From positions 323,232 to 372,724 of the forward strand of contig BCKL01000002.1 of the NCBI GenBank assembly GCA_001600635.1: a stretch of 49,493 nucleotides of DNA, given 5' to 3'. The notes beneath the pieces are model-generated. The model did no database searches, was not told the DNA's origin, and saw nothing but the letters and a program-made list of their open reading frames with translations. A program made the position numbers and the translations under genes. The first letter of the stretch is position 1, and each line of letters begins with the position of its first letter. This document shows positions 11,419 to 21,888 of this stretch, one piece after another. The stretch is from Leucosporidium creatinivorum (Eukaryota > Basidiomycota > Microbotryomycetes > Leucosporidiales > Leucosporidiaceae).

Positions 11419-11687
11419 GTCGAGGAGCAGGGGCACCAGGCTCTCACTGTACAGGCATGAACTAAAAAGCAGTAACACATCATCTTCGGCGTTTCAGTGA
11501 GTGCGAAAGTGAGCCGAATGACCAGCAGGGCGCCCGGCTCTGCTCGGCGAAGGTGAACCCGTCGCCGAGAATGAGCTGTAGCGCAGAATGAGAGCGCGCA
11601 CATTGCGGCACAGCCAAAGGAATCCCCTCTATCTATCGCTCCCTATGATGCCCACAATTTCCAACGACTTTAGCAGCGGCGAGAGAG
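11419..11687. other. Spacer between KGG gene and member B upstream block
   Basis: About 270 bp holding the 3' UTR of the KGG-protein gene. I see no gene here. Confidence 0.4.
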
Positions 11688-12292
11688 CGAAAGGGGGAGC
11701 AGCGCCGAGCGACAGGCTAGAGAGCTGCAGAAAGCTATGCAGTGGGTCAGAGATCCGTATCGAGCTCAGATAGCGTCCTACAGCCCCTCGCAACCCCCAC
11801 CACCTACACCCTCTTCAGCTCTCGANGCGCTCCCACCTCTTGCTTTCCTACGCTCACCTCGTTCTGATCTCGCTTTCGACTTCGCTGCTGGACTAGGACG
11901 ACACAGGCGATCATATACGGAGCTGCTGGTGAGTCTGTGCTGCTTTGTATAGTCCTACTTCCTCCAGCTGACGCCCCTCAACCGTTCAAACAGCAAGCTC
12001 GCATCCGCTCTTCTCGCTTGCTGGACGTCGGAAGCTCGCCATTCGCGACTGCTGTGCTCGCTACTGGTGCGTTGGAAGATCACACGACTGCACGCTAGCC
12101 GTTCGCTGACCCTCGTTCCCGATGCAGCTCTCGCCAGCTTGTCGCCCGCGGTGCTCTCTCCGTGAAGCTCGTTCGCTGCTCAGCTACAGGTCAGTGAGTT
12201 GCGCTGTCGTTGTCGAGCGGACTTGAGCTGGTTGCTTACATCTATGTCTGCTAGAACAGCAAGACGAAGCTCTCCAGCCCTCCTCCCTCGCC
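11688..12292 (+). promoter_or_regulatory. Conserved upstream block and spliced 5' leader of member B
   Basis: 11688-11782 is identical, inverted, to bases 1-95. The leader core starts at about 11819 with CTCCCACCTCTTGCTTTCC and holds the single N of the window at 11826. Predicted leader introns are 11929-11993, 12067-12127 and 12190-12259. The spliced leader shows no ATG before 12293. Confidence 0.75.
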
Positions 12293-13829
12293 ATGTCATC
12301 CCCTCCTACCCCTTCGCCCGCCTCGCTCGCCTCAATCCCTCCCGAGATCATGCGCTATATCGCCGAAGCGGCTGCACACCAGGACGAGCGGTACAGGCTA
12401 TTGCGCACCGAGGCGCAGTCGCTGCTACCCGAGGATACGACCGCCTTCGGCCGGAGCTTGTCGGCGTTGTCGATGGCGAGCAAGGCGTGGCGGGCGCAGA
12501 CAGAGTCCTTCCTGTTTGAGGTGAGTACAGCACGTTTGTGTAATGAACAACTTGCTGATCGATGTGACTACAGACCTTGTCGACAGAGCAGCTCGCGGCG
12601 CCGGTCTTCGTCACCGACATCCAGCATCGCTATCGTCAGCACTTCCGCCAGATCAACCTCCACAATGGCTACCTACTCTCGGCCCTGGACACTCTCACCG
12701 CCGCTCTGCCCTTCCTCACCGGCCTGCGCTCCCTGCACATCGACGCCGGCGCCTTCCGCACCCTTTTCGACGACGTAGAGACGGCGGACGGCAACATGCG
12801 ATGGCGAGTCTTCCAAGACCTCGCACCGATGATCTCGGAGCTGTCGATCAGTCTCAGACTAGGATCGAATTTTGCCCGCTTCCTCTCCCTCTTCCCACAG
12901 CTCCATATCCTTTCGTTCGACGCCCTGACTTTTACGACCCCGGCGCCTTGGAGGTTATGGAGGCCATGGCGTCCATGTCACAGCTGAAGGAGCTCACCAT
13001 CAAGACCCTCGACCACCACATCCCTTCGCTGCCCGCCGGGTGGGAAGAGCTCAACTGGTCGTTCCGGCGCTCGCTCATCTCCCTCACCATCGACATCTCG
13101 GAGACTCGTAGTGACGTGGTTTTACCGGACGAGATTTGGTCCTTCGTCCACCTCTTCGCCGGCACTCTCCAATCTCTCGACCTCTCTTTCGACGCTCTCG
13201 ACGCGCGACTCGCGCGGCGCGCCAAAAGCCACTCGACAGCATTCCCCTCTCTTCGACACCTCGCCCTCGCCTGCTCACCACACGCATGCCTCCATATTTT
13301 CTCCCTCATCGAGTATCCTCCCCTCGCCCACCTCACCCTCCACCCTCGGTATCCCATGCCCTTCGGCTCGGCCGAATTCCCGGAAGTCCTTGACACGGCA
13401 CTCGAACGCTTCGCGCCGACCCTGCGCCATTTCGACTGGACATTCCCCACCCACCTCCCCTCCGATTGGTCGCGCGCCGACCAAGCCGACCGAATTGGGC
13501 GCCTCGAGGATCTGTGCCACTCGTCCGGCATCACTTTGAACACCCATCATGGCTTGCGCGACCCTTTCCCTCGACTCAACCCGATTGACCAGCGCCAGCG
13601 CGAGGAAGAACCGGAAATCGTGTTTGCTTTCGAGGACGGCGGGCCTAAAGCTCGCAGCGGCGAGTGGGAGCGTGACTTGCTGGAGCAGGGAGCGGCGACG
13701 AGGGAGGTGTTGAGCTTTGCCGAGGATATGGTTGCGAGGATGGAGAGGACGAAGGATTGTGAGGGGATGGACGAGCTGATGAAGCTCGTGAGGCCGCTGC
13801 GGGCGAGGATGTTGGTCGACAGGGATTGA
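12293..13829 (+). pseudogene. F-box-like/LRR family member B, frame interrupted once
   Basis: Exon 1 (12293-12520) encodes IPPEIMRYIAEAAAHQDERY and RSLSALSMASKAWRAQTESF, and its intron is at the family position. Exon 2 starts at 12574. The coding frame changes once near 12920-12945, between LHILSFDAL and ALEVMEAMASMSQLKELTIK; no GT-AG intron with a valid phase bridges it. The remainder is open to 13829 and ends with KDCEGMDELMKLVRPLRARM plus VDRD. The total size matches the roughly 490-aa family. The break is either a true frameshift or an assembly error (an N lies 1.1 kb upstream), so the copy may be functional. The C-terminal part has a long acidic insert not seen in C, E or F. Confidence 0.7.
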
Positions 13830-14191
13830 GGGTCGGCCGTCCAGCGCGAGCAGGAGGGAAGGGGGAAGCGATCCAAAGACTTGAAGTAGACTAGTAGAGA
13901 TAGACGGCGTGCTTATATGCAGATGTAGATAGTTTTCAAGCTCAGTCGTTCTTCCAAGAGGGAGAGAGCGAAACTAGAGAGCAGAACGCCGAGACTCGAG
14001 CTCGAGAGCGACCAGGGCTCAAGCAAGCTCCTGCACTAGACCAGTCGATGGCGAAGGACCGCTTTCGCAACTCGCTTTCATAGAACGAGGGACTCCCCTT
14101 CTTCGGCAAAGCGATATTTGCGAACGCCGAAGCGCGAAAGAAGCTACTCGACTCGGCCGAAAGACCTACTACACGACCCCATTCCCCAAAA
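13830..14191. other. Convergent 3' region of member B and BRE2
   Basis: 362 bp between two gene 3' ends. I see nothing beyond probable 3' UTRs; there is no repeat block. Confidence 0.5.
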
Positions 14192-16103
14192 TCAGTACTG
14201 CACACTCTCCTCCCTCTCCCTCACCCCCTCCGCAAACGTCACCACCCCACTGCCCCTCCTGCCCTCCCCTCCTGCGCCCGCCGAAAGCGGCGCGGGCGAG
14301 CCCGATGCCACACTATGCACATCCTCCTTCTTGACCACTCCCAGCTCCTCCAACCTACTACCCGGTACTCTACTCTTCTTCATCGGCCCTCCCCCTCCTC
14401 CTCCTCCCTCCTCAAGCTTCATCCTCATCTCCTCCTCCTTCCTCATCTGCTCCCCAAATACCCTAACCGCCTCCTGCTCATCCAGGTCGTCCAACCGACT
14501 CTGCTCAGCGAGGAACTCGGGATACCTCTCACACAAAGGCCTCCACGTCGCCTCCCTATCCTTGGTCAACGGATCCAGCAGCGGCGCGGACTTGGGCGGA
14601 TGAGGCGATTCCCGAAGGGCGGCTTCCAGGTCGGCAGGAGGGGGGAAGGCAAAGTCGGGGCCAGCGTTGATCGTGGCGATTCCACCGCCAAAAACGGAGA
14701 CATGAGGGTAGTAGGCGCATGTCCCATCGTCGTGCCAATTCGTCCGAGGGTCGGTTTTAGTGCGCGAGCCAGCGCCGAAGCGCTCGTCGTTGAGGTGTTG
14801 GCGAAGGGGGAGGAAGTCGTAGATATCCTCGAAGGCGACTCCTTGGCACACTCCATCGAGGAAGAAGGCGACTTTGGCCTTCTCGAGCTTGGGGAGAGGG
14901 CGGAGGGGAGGGCCCTGGTCGGCGAGGGCGGGGGGTGCTTTCGTTCCCGGTGCGGCGACCTTCTTCTTATCCTCGACGACGACCTTGGCTTTCATCGCCG
15001 GGTCGATAGTCAACTCGCTCATCTCCTTCGTTGGGGCATACTCGAGCAACTCGAAGTAGAGTTGACCCTTGTAGCGGATGGGGAGGCGTTTCCGAACGAT
15101 TCGAGCGGGGTCGCGGCGGTCTGTTGGAGGTTGACGGGGAGGAAGGGAGAGGTAGATGCCGATGGTGGAGCCGGAGGTGTAGGGTGAGCCGTAGGATTGG
15201 GGGCAGGCGAGAGTGACGGATTCGCCGCCTCGGTCGCGGTAGCCGTAAGAGTAGCTGTGGTGATGCAGGTAGGTCAGCCATGGGTCTCGGAGGAGGTCAA
15301 AGATATAGAGAAGTGGTTCAACTCACCCATCAAACCCACAAGGCGCGTTCAGCGGGCTCTCCCTCCTCCCGACTCCAACCCTCACCCAACTCCCCTCTCC
15401 CAGTCCCGCCCCACTACTCGCTCCTTCCCCTCCACACCTCTCCGCCTTGACCTCCCAATACCAATTCCCCTCCCTCACCCCAACATTCGCCCTCGCAGCC
15501 CTCCACCCCTTCTCGGCGGTAATCGTCCTCGCATCCTCGGTCAAGAGTACGAACGTACTGCGATCCTCCCAGCTGAACCGAGCACCTAATGGGGGGTTCT
15601 CGATTAATCGTTGGATGGGGATTGGGAGGGAGGAAGAAGCCGAGGGCCCGCAGGTCGTGTATCGGTAGCCGTTGCGCGAGATGGGATGGCCTCGGGTTTG
15701 GTAGAATTCGAAGGGGGAGGGAGGGAGGTTGGACGTGTGTGGGATTAGTGTTGGTGGGTTGGCGACAGTGGAGGAATCTTCCTCGGCTGCTGGGGCTTTG
15801 GTAGTAGCTTCGTCTGTAGGCTGTTGAGCGGCAGGGGAAGCGGCGGAGGGAGTGTGCAGTTCTGGTGGTGGGAAGGAGGGCGAGTGCTTGCGTTTTTGTG
15901 AGGGGCGAGAGGTGTCCTGTAGCAGAGTAGAGCGGCTGAGCTTGAATCTGTAGCGGATTAGTTTGGAGAGAGAGAGAGCTCACCTCTGCTGGAATGTCTC
16001 CTAGCGGTCCTTCGAGTGCGGGAGACAGGCTGTTCTGAGCAAGAGTAGCATCTTCTGTAGGTGATCCAGTCGCTGCTGCTCCCTCTGCTGTGAGAGACGA
16101 CAT
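14192..16103 (-). CDS. BRE2: Ash2/Bre2-type COMPASS (Set1C) subunit, SPRY domain (3 exons, 590 aa)
   Basis: Exons 16103-15984, 15916-15327 and 15254-14192 give 591 codons. After a Pro/Ser-rich N-terminus comes GHPISRNGYRYTTCGPS. The SPRY domain then begins with FSWEDRSTFVLLTEDARTIT and KGWRAARANVGVREGNWYWE, and continues with GYRDRGGESVTLACPQSYGS and SGSTIGIYLSLPP. This order matches the Ash2L/Bre2 SPRY domain that, with its partner (Sdc1/Dpy30), stimulates Set1-mediated histone H3K4 methylation in the nucleus. No N-terminal PHD finger is visible, which fits Bre2 better than animal Ash2L. A roughly 200-aa insert and an acidic/Gly-rich tail follow the SPRY domain. It is divergent with YTP1 across 273 bp. 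Confidence 0.88.
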
Positions 16104-16376
16104 GATGAGGTGCAGAAGCCGAGACGAGATGAGCGCAGGAAAGCAGGAGAGACGCGTCGAGCTGAGCGGTACAAGTCGGCTCAAGGGGTCTCGGTCGAGT
16201 GCATCGTCCTACAGAATCGTCTGCAGAGCTATAGCCTCTGCAGAAGCTGTACCGCTTTCCCGCTTGCTCGTAGCCCGAGCTGACCACCGAGCCATTTCGA
16301 GCTCACGAGGCGCCGCACGGGTTGGCTCTGCGCGCTTCAAGCTAGTCTCTTCGGCCTCGACCTATCGTGCTACAGC
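16104..16376. promoter_or_regulatory. Divergent promoter BRE2/YTP1
   Basis: 273 bp between the two start codons. No TATA box or recognisable operator is evident. Confidence 0.4.
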
Positions 16377-18741
16377 ATGACCACACAGGCAGCACCAACA
16401 CGGCGCTCCTCGTTACTCGCCCCGCTCTTCTCGCTCTTACTTTGCTGCTGCTTGATCGGTCTCGCCTCGGCATCCAGCGCTCTCGAGGTCAGTTCATCTC
16501 TCCGCTCTCGGCGCTTGGAGGGGTGGGCTGATCAGCTACACAAGAGCAGATTCGACACGAGCACCACGACGAGGACGTAGGACCCTATGAGCAGAACTTC
16601 ACTAATGATGAGGTCAGTTCGTCTGTCGAGCGCGCTTGGAGACGGAAGCGGGGAGCTGACAGCTCGGTCTGGGATGAGCAGGAGATGGATTCTGTACTCA
16701 AGTGGCACATTGGGATCCAGATGTTCTGCTGGGGCCTACTCTTCCCTCTCGGTCCTTCCTCTCGGTCCTTGTCCGGCTCCCGCGCTCGCTGACCCTCTTA
16801 CTCACCAACAGGCATGATCCTCGGCCTCACCCGCTCGCGCTTCCACGCTCCCCTCCAAGCCCTCGGCTGCATTCTCTCCCTTCTCCCCGGCAATTTTCTC
16901 GGCCATCACCACTCCGGCCGATCCTTCCACTCGACTGCTCATTCCGGCTTTGCGAGCTACATGTGGTGGTATTTGGTGTTGCAGACGGGGTTTGGAGTGT
17001 TCTTGAAGCTGCATTTGATGGAGGGGACGAAGGTTAGGAGGGCGGTGGTTGCGGCGCATGGGGTCGTGGGGAAGAGGTGAGTGGGAGGGAGCGCCGAGGT
17101 CGAGGAGTTGGGGCGCTGATCGGACGCTTCCCAGCTTCCCTATTGTCGGGTGGGTACAGATGATCTTTGGGTATGTTTGCCGAGCTCCGACGTCAAGACT
17201 GCGACCGACGACTGACAGCTTTCGCTTCGCAGAGGAATCGCCGCCCTCGGCTTCTGCTTCGGCGAGCACTTTGGCCAATGCCTCGCACACTTCATCATGG
17301 GTAGCGCTTTCATCGGCTGTGAGCTGGCTCGCCTCACTTGTCCTACTCTGCGATCGGTCGAGCTGACCCTTCCCTTGACGCTCCCTCGCTTCGCAGACGC
17401 CATCATCCTGCTCATCATGCTCCGCCTCGGCGCCGGCTGGCTCGCGAGGAAGAAGTGTAGTCAGGAGTACATTGATTCCTGGGTCATCATGGTCTGGTTC
17501 GTGTCTCTCGCTCTCGTCGGTTAGCTCGAGCTGACTTTCCTTCTCCGCTCCTCCGCTCCGCTCCATCCCCCTCGACCTCCTACTTCGCCTATACTCCCCC
17601 ATTCATCACATCATCTCTTTCTCCCCTCCCGTTCATTTTGGCGCTCTAAGGGGCATCGTCAACACGTTCACCGAGCACGACTTCTTCCGCAAGTCAAACC
17701 ACTGGTCTCACAAGGACATGGTGAGTTCATCTCTACCACATTTACGCCATCGTCATTCGCGGTGCAGAACGGCTTCCGTGCTCTCCCATCTCTCCCCATT
17801 TTCCGGTCGCTAACCCTCCCGTCTTCGCACCGAACAGCAACACGTCTCGCTCGGCGTTCTCTGGTGGGCCGGCGGAGCACTCGGCATCTTCCTCGGTCGA
17901 CACGGCAAGCGTAACGTCGTTCCAGGCGTCATCATCGTTTGTCTCCCTTCCCTTCTCCGTTCTCTCGCTCGGCTTGGCGCTAACCCTCTCGCCACCCCAC
18001 CCGCTGCTTGAATAGGCCATGACCGGCTACGCCATGTCGGCGCACGCCCAATCCCTCGAGTTCAGCACCACCATCCACAAGCTCTTCGGCTTCTCCCTAA
18101 TGGCAGCAGGCACCACGCGGGTCATTGAAATCTGTTTCGTTCTCTCCGACTCTCCTTCCCCTTCCCCCTCCTCTTCCACACCAACCCGCGCCTTCCAACA
18201 TCTCCCACCCTACCTCCTCGTCCTCTCCGGCTTGACGTTCCTCAGCGCGACGGAGGAGCAGATGCAGTGGGTCGCGGGGTCGGGAATGGACGCTACGACG
18301 TATGCCAACATTCTGTTCAGCGGAGCGTTCGTCATCTACCTTGTTGCTGTTGCACTGGTGGAGGGGTATGAATGGGGAGCGAGGCCGAAAGAGGAGGGGG
18401 AGGTGGATGTCGAGCGCGAGGGAGGAGCGGGGCGGACGATCTTCGGCGTGAGGCTGCCGAGCGGCTTAGGAGGGGAGTTGGGCTTCCCTGGGATGGGGAG
18501 GTCCCTGAACGGTCGGACTAGTGAGGTGGAGGAGATGAGGCAGTATGAGAGTGTGGTTATGGAGCCGAGGTCGCAGAGTAGGAGTGGGGCGAGTCCGCCG
18601 GATTCGGGCTTTGGGGAAGGGAGGGTGAGGTTGGATAGTCTGCAGGAGGATAGGAGGGTGTTTGATCTGGGTGAGGAGGAGGAGGAGGATGAGGGGAATG
18701 ATAAGTACTGGGAGGAGAGGGAGCAGGGGAGGAGGACTTGA
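16377..18741 (+). CDS. YTP1: YTP1-like multi-spanning membrane protein (10 exons, 541 aa)
   Basis: Exons: 16377-16487, 16550-16612, 16682-16751, 16812-17076, 17135-17170, 17233-17318, 17397-17496, 17651-17720, 17838-17936 and 18016-18741. The first 35 residues form a signal-like hydrophobic segment. Several membrane segments follow, with histidine-rich loops: GNFLGHHHSGRSFHSTAHSG, the GFCFGEHFGQCLAHFIMG region, FTEHDFF and SNHWSHKDMQHVSLGVLWW. This His-rich pattern is typical of fungal Ytp1, whose biochemical role is not established although metal handling is often suspected. The C-terminal roughly 150 residues after the last membrane segment are hydrophilic and acidic. Intron 7 (17497-17650) is longer than usual. 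A further intron lies 4 nt after the stop codon. Confidence 0.88.
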
Positions 18742-18745
18742 GCAG

Positions 18746-18810
18746 GTGAGTTCGAGCGCCCGGTCGCGGCGATGAGAGGATAAGCTGACCGAGCTGTCGG
18801 ACTTTCGCAG
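18746..18810 (+). other. Probable 3' UTR intron of YTP1
   Basis: A GTGAGT donor begins 4 nt after the TGA. A CTGAC branch site and TTTCGCAG acceptor follow, making a standard 65-nt intron for this genome. Introns in 3' UTRs can trigger nonsense-mediated decay, but one so close to the stop usually does not. Confidence 0.65.
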
Positions 18811-18940
18811 ACGACGAGTCGACTAGTACACTTGCACATACACATATTTGCCTAACGATTCGTCCGCTGCCTAGCAACTTGAGAGAAGCGCGAGCTCGGC
18901 AACGATCGCCGAATTGGCCTCTCCCTCTCGCTGGACGAAC

Positions 18941-19095
18941 GCTTCGCAAGTCGAACCACTGGTCTCACACGGATACGGTGAGATGAAATTCTACGGCATC
19001 CACGCTATCACGAGACGTGGATCAGACCGGTCTTCTTGCTCTCCCATCTCGCCTCACTCGCCGCTCCCTCAGCGCTGACCTCCTTCATCCTCAAA
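18941..19095 (+). pseudogene. Fragment duplicated from YTP1 exon 8 and intron 8
   Basis: The stretch reading CGCAAGTCGAACCACTGGTC (about 18945-18964) and the following roughly 130 bp parallel 17690-17820, the end of YTP1 exon 8 and its intron, including the donor after CACGGATACG and a CTGAC-type branch region. Similarity by eye is high over the exon part and patchy in the intron part. It cannot encode a protein alone, and it lies 1.25 kb downstream of its source in the same orientation. Confidence 0.7.
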
Positions 19096-19288
19096 GAATG
19101 ACACTCGCAGTCTCTTACGCGCTCGCCTCTTGTACTCGTATCTCGAATAGCCTCTCGCGAACACCTGGTCCCATGTACAGCGATCGATTCCAAACCTCTC
19201 CTCATCCTCTCAGCGCCTCAAGTCCTAATCCTCGTCGATACGTCTACCGCAACCTCCTTCAACGCTGGACATCCTTCTTGTACTTCTT

Positions 19289-20812
19289 TCAGTCCTGCTC
19301 CCTCAGCATCTTCCCCCTCAACGGCAACAGCAGCTTCAGCAACGCCTTCGCTCCCTCGTGATCCTCCGTCGACTCCAAACGCCTCACAAAATCGAGACCA
19401 AACTTGAGTGTCTCTGTGGCGGCCTTGCACGACTCCGGGAGCACAATGGCGGGGAGGATGAGGTCTGTTGATTGCTGGTGGAAGGGTTCGTAGGCGGGTC
19501 CGACAGTGAAGTTGAGTAGGTGGGGAACTACCGCCTTGATCTGCTTGCGCATCTTGGCACGTTGCGCGCGTCTGAGGGGGTGCGCAGAGCCATATCTGGA
19601 GAGGATGGAGACGTTGAGGTGCCGGAGGGAGCTGGTCCAGGGTTTGATGGCCTGAAGAATCGGCGGGATGGGATCGTCGTCTTCGGCTGGCTGGGGGCTG
19701 TAGGTGTACTCTACAAGACGAAGGTCGAGTGTGACGAGATTGGGAGGGGAGAGGAGCTGACTGAGCGAGGTAACGTCGATGGCAGTCCCCTGGATGTGGA
19801 GATGTCGAAGCGCATTGAACCGAGCCTGCGGCCGCTCGGGGTCTTCCGCCCACCTGTCGAGCTCCTCCGAGGTCTCGGTGTGGAGGAGCCTAATCGTCAG
19901 GGACTCGAGACAGTCGGCGAACCCTCGAATGAATCCCCATGTATCGAGGCCCAATTCTGTGTCCTCGAAGGCAAGCTCCAAGATGCTGAGCCGGAAAGCG
20001 ACCGAGGAGATGTTGCCTAGGAGCACGCTCAGAGGTTTACTGATATCCTCAATCGAGAGATGCTTGAGGTTCTTGAGTTGGGCGAGGCCAGTAAGCTCGT
20101 TCCCTTTGGCGGGCAGCATCGCGGGGCCGTCGAGATGGAGGCGTCGCAGGGGGGAGTCGGCTAGAGGTGGCAAAACCCAAGCCAGCTCGTTGGTATCGAG
20201 GCCAACGAGCCATAGCTCTGTAATAGCTTGTAAAGAGCGGCCGAGTGCCATCCTGCGCAGTTGTTGCTCCGGCGAGGGACCTTTGTCGCGGAAGCCGAGG
20301 AGGTCGGCGAAGGCGGAAACTGTGATGGTGAGGCGGCGTAGACCGGGAAGGAAGGGGAGGGTACGCAGCAGTGAAGCCTGCTCCTTCGCGTCGTCGTCAT
20401 CGTTATCGAGACTGGCATGCCGAATGAGCGAGCTGAACCGAGGGAGGATGGCTAAGGTGAAGATGTCGTCGCTGCAATGTTCTGAGGTGACGGTCTATCG
20501 AGGAGGGGAGTCAGCGCTCAGAAGTGCACCGACGAGAGGCTCAGATCTAACTTCAAATAAATATGCGCCGGCTGACATCCTCCAGTCCTGGCTGACGAGG
20601 AATAGAGCGTTCAAGCTTCGGCCGTCCCATTCGGTGGCGCCTGCCTTGGCTAGCTCCAGCTCATGCTCTGCGGTATACGGTGCCGTTCGTGCTTTGTACC
20701 GGCGATCCTGATCTCGGCACATTCTCGCGATGAGCCGGTGCAGCTCGGCGGGCAGGCTGGCGAGGGTGACCGAGCTCGAGGTAGCGTCGGCGAAGGTGTT
20801 GGGGGATGCCAT
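19289..20812 (-). CDS. F-box-like/LRR family protein, member C (2 coding exons, 488 aa)
   Basis: Exons 20812-20552 and 20494-19289 give 488 aa. The protein begins MASPNTFADATSSSVTLASL and continues with LPAELHRLIARMCRDQDRRY, WDGRSLNALFLVSQDWRMSA and AYLFE at the intron. The leucine-rich body follows, then the end EDHEGAKALLKLLLPLRGKM plus LREQD. I chose the MASPN start because member F starts at the homologous ATG. An ATG six codons upstream exists only because ATC in F is ATG here. C, E and F form a close subgroup with the same exon phase and near-equal lengths. It is intact, and transcribed toward YTP1. Confidence 0.88.
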
Positions 20813-21525
20813 AGAACAAGCAAGGGACATGTAGAGTGATGGGGTGGCGCTTGGGTGTGACGAGGGCTGTGGATGGTCTTCGGAGCTGGCGAGCGAGCGA
20901 TGAAGAAACGAGTCGAGCGAGGGGGAGGCTGTAGGCGAAGAGACGTCAGCGGGGCTCTTGTGCGGTCCGCCGAGATCTTACTCACATCGCTGAAGCTGGA
21001 TGAACTCGTTGAGCAGCTGTCGAGCTTGGAGCAAACGAGCGACGAGGTAGAGCAGCACGCGGCGAGACGGGAGCAGCGACGGGCGAGGGTGGGAGCTGTA
21101 GGTAAGAGAGCGGGTCAGCGATAGCTTCGGAAGTACATCAAACATCCTGCGCACCTGTAGCGATTACGAGGAGCGCGAAGAGCGAGCTTCACTAGCGAGA
21201 AGAGCGGGTTCGAGCGTCCTAATTGAGGGAGCGAATGGTGAGCTGAGAGCTGTAAGACGGTACAGAGCAGCAGATATTCACCAGCAGCTTCGAGATCAAT
21301 CGCTAGTGTCGTCCTAGTCCAGCAGCGAAGTCGAAAGCGAGAGCGATAAATGAGGTGAGCGTAGGAAAGCAAGAGGTGGCAGCGCGTCGAAAGCTGGAGA
21401 GGGTGCAGATGGTGAGGGGTTGGGAGGGGCTGTAGGGCATATTCAGAGCTCAAGCTAGACCTCTGACTCCCTGCAAAGCTCTCTGCAGCTCTCTAGCCTG
21501 TCGCTCGGCGCTGCCGCTTACGCCG
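20813..21525 (-). promoter_or_regulatory. Conserved upstream block and spliced 5' leader of member C
   Basis: On the minus strand the upstream block is at about 21525-21465 and the leader core at about 21400-21281. Predicted leader introns are 21280-21219, 21154-21096 and 20985-20929. Intron 3 starts directly after CGAT, so only unspliced RNA contains ATGTGA at this point. The layout matches members E and F closely. Confidence 0.78.
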
Positions 21526-21888
21526 CTCTCTCTGCAGCTCTTGCAGAAGAGTGCAGCCATCACGCTACATCTGAGAGCAGGTGGGTTGGAATTTAAGTCC
21601 TCGATAGCCGCATCCACAGCTCGATAGGCTCGGAACGCAACGGAACTTTGTACAAGCCAGCTCTCGGCGATACTCTTCGGAAGCAAGAGACTGCAAAGGT
21701 CCAGCTTCGGTGGTCCAAGGTCTAGAAAGACTTTCGTGATAGGTGCTACGGTCTAATCTGCCATTCGCACAGCTGCCACCTGGAGCGCATCATTTCGCTT
21801 CCAAGTCTCCCACCTCGTACCGAAGCCAGCGCACAAAGCCAGCTGTACATCACAGAGCATCGATCCAAGCAAACAAAGTACGGCTCCA
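21526..21888. other. Spacer between member C upstream block and zinc-finger gene 1
   Basis: About 360 bp that should hold the 3' UTR of the leftward zinc-finger gene and the distal promoter of member C. No further gene is visible. Confidence 0.4.

Noticed and set aside
12915-12953. 40-nt intron with a CCTGAC branch to explain the member B frame change
   Set aside because: None of the nearby AG acceptors restores the downstream frame.
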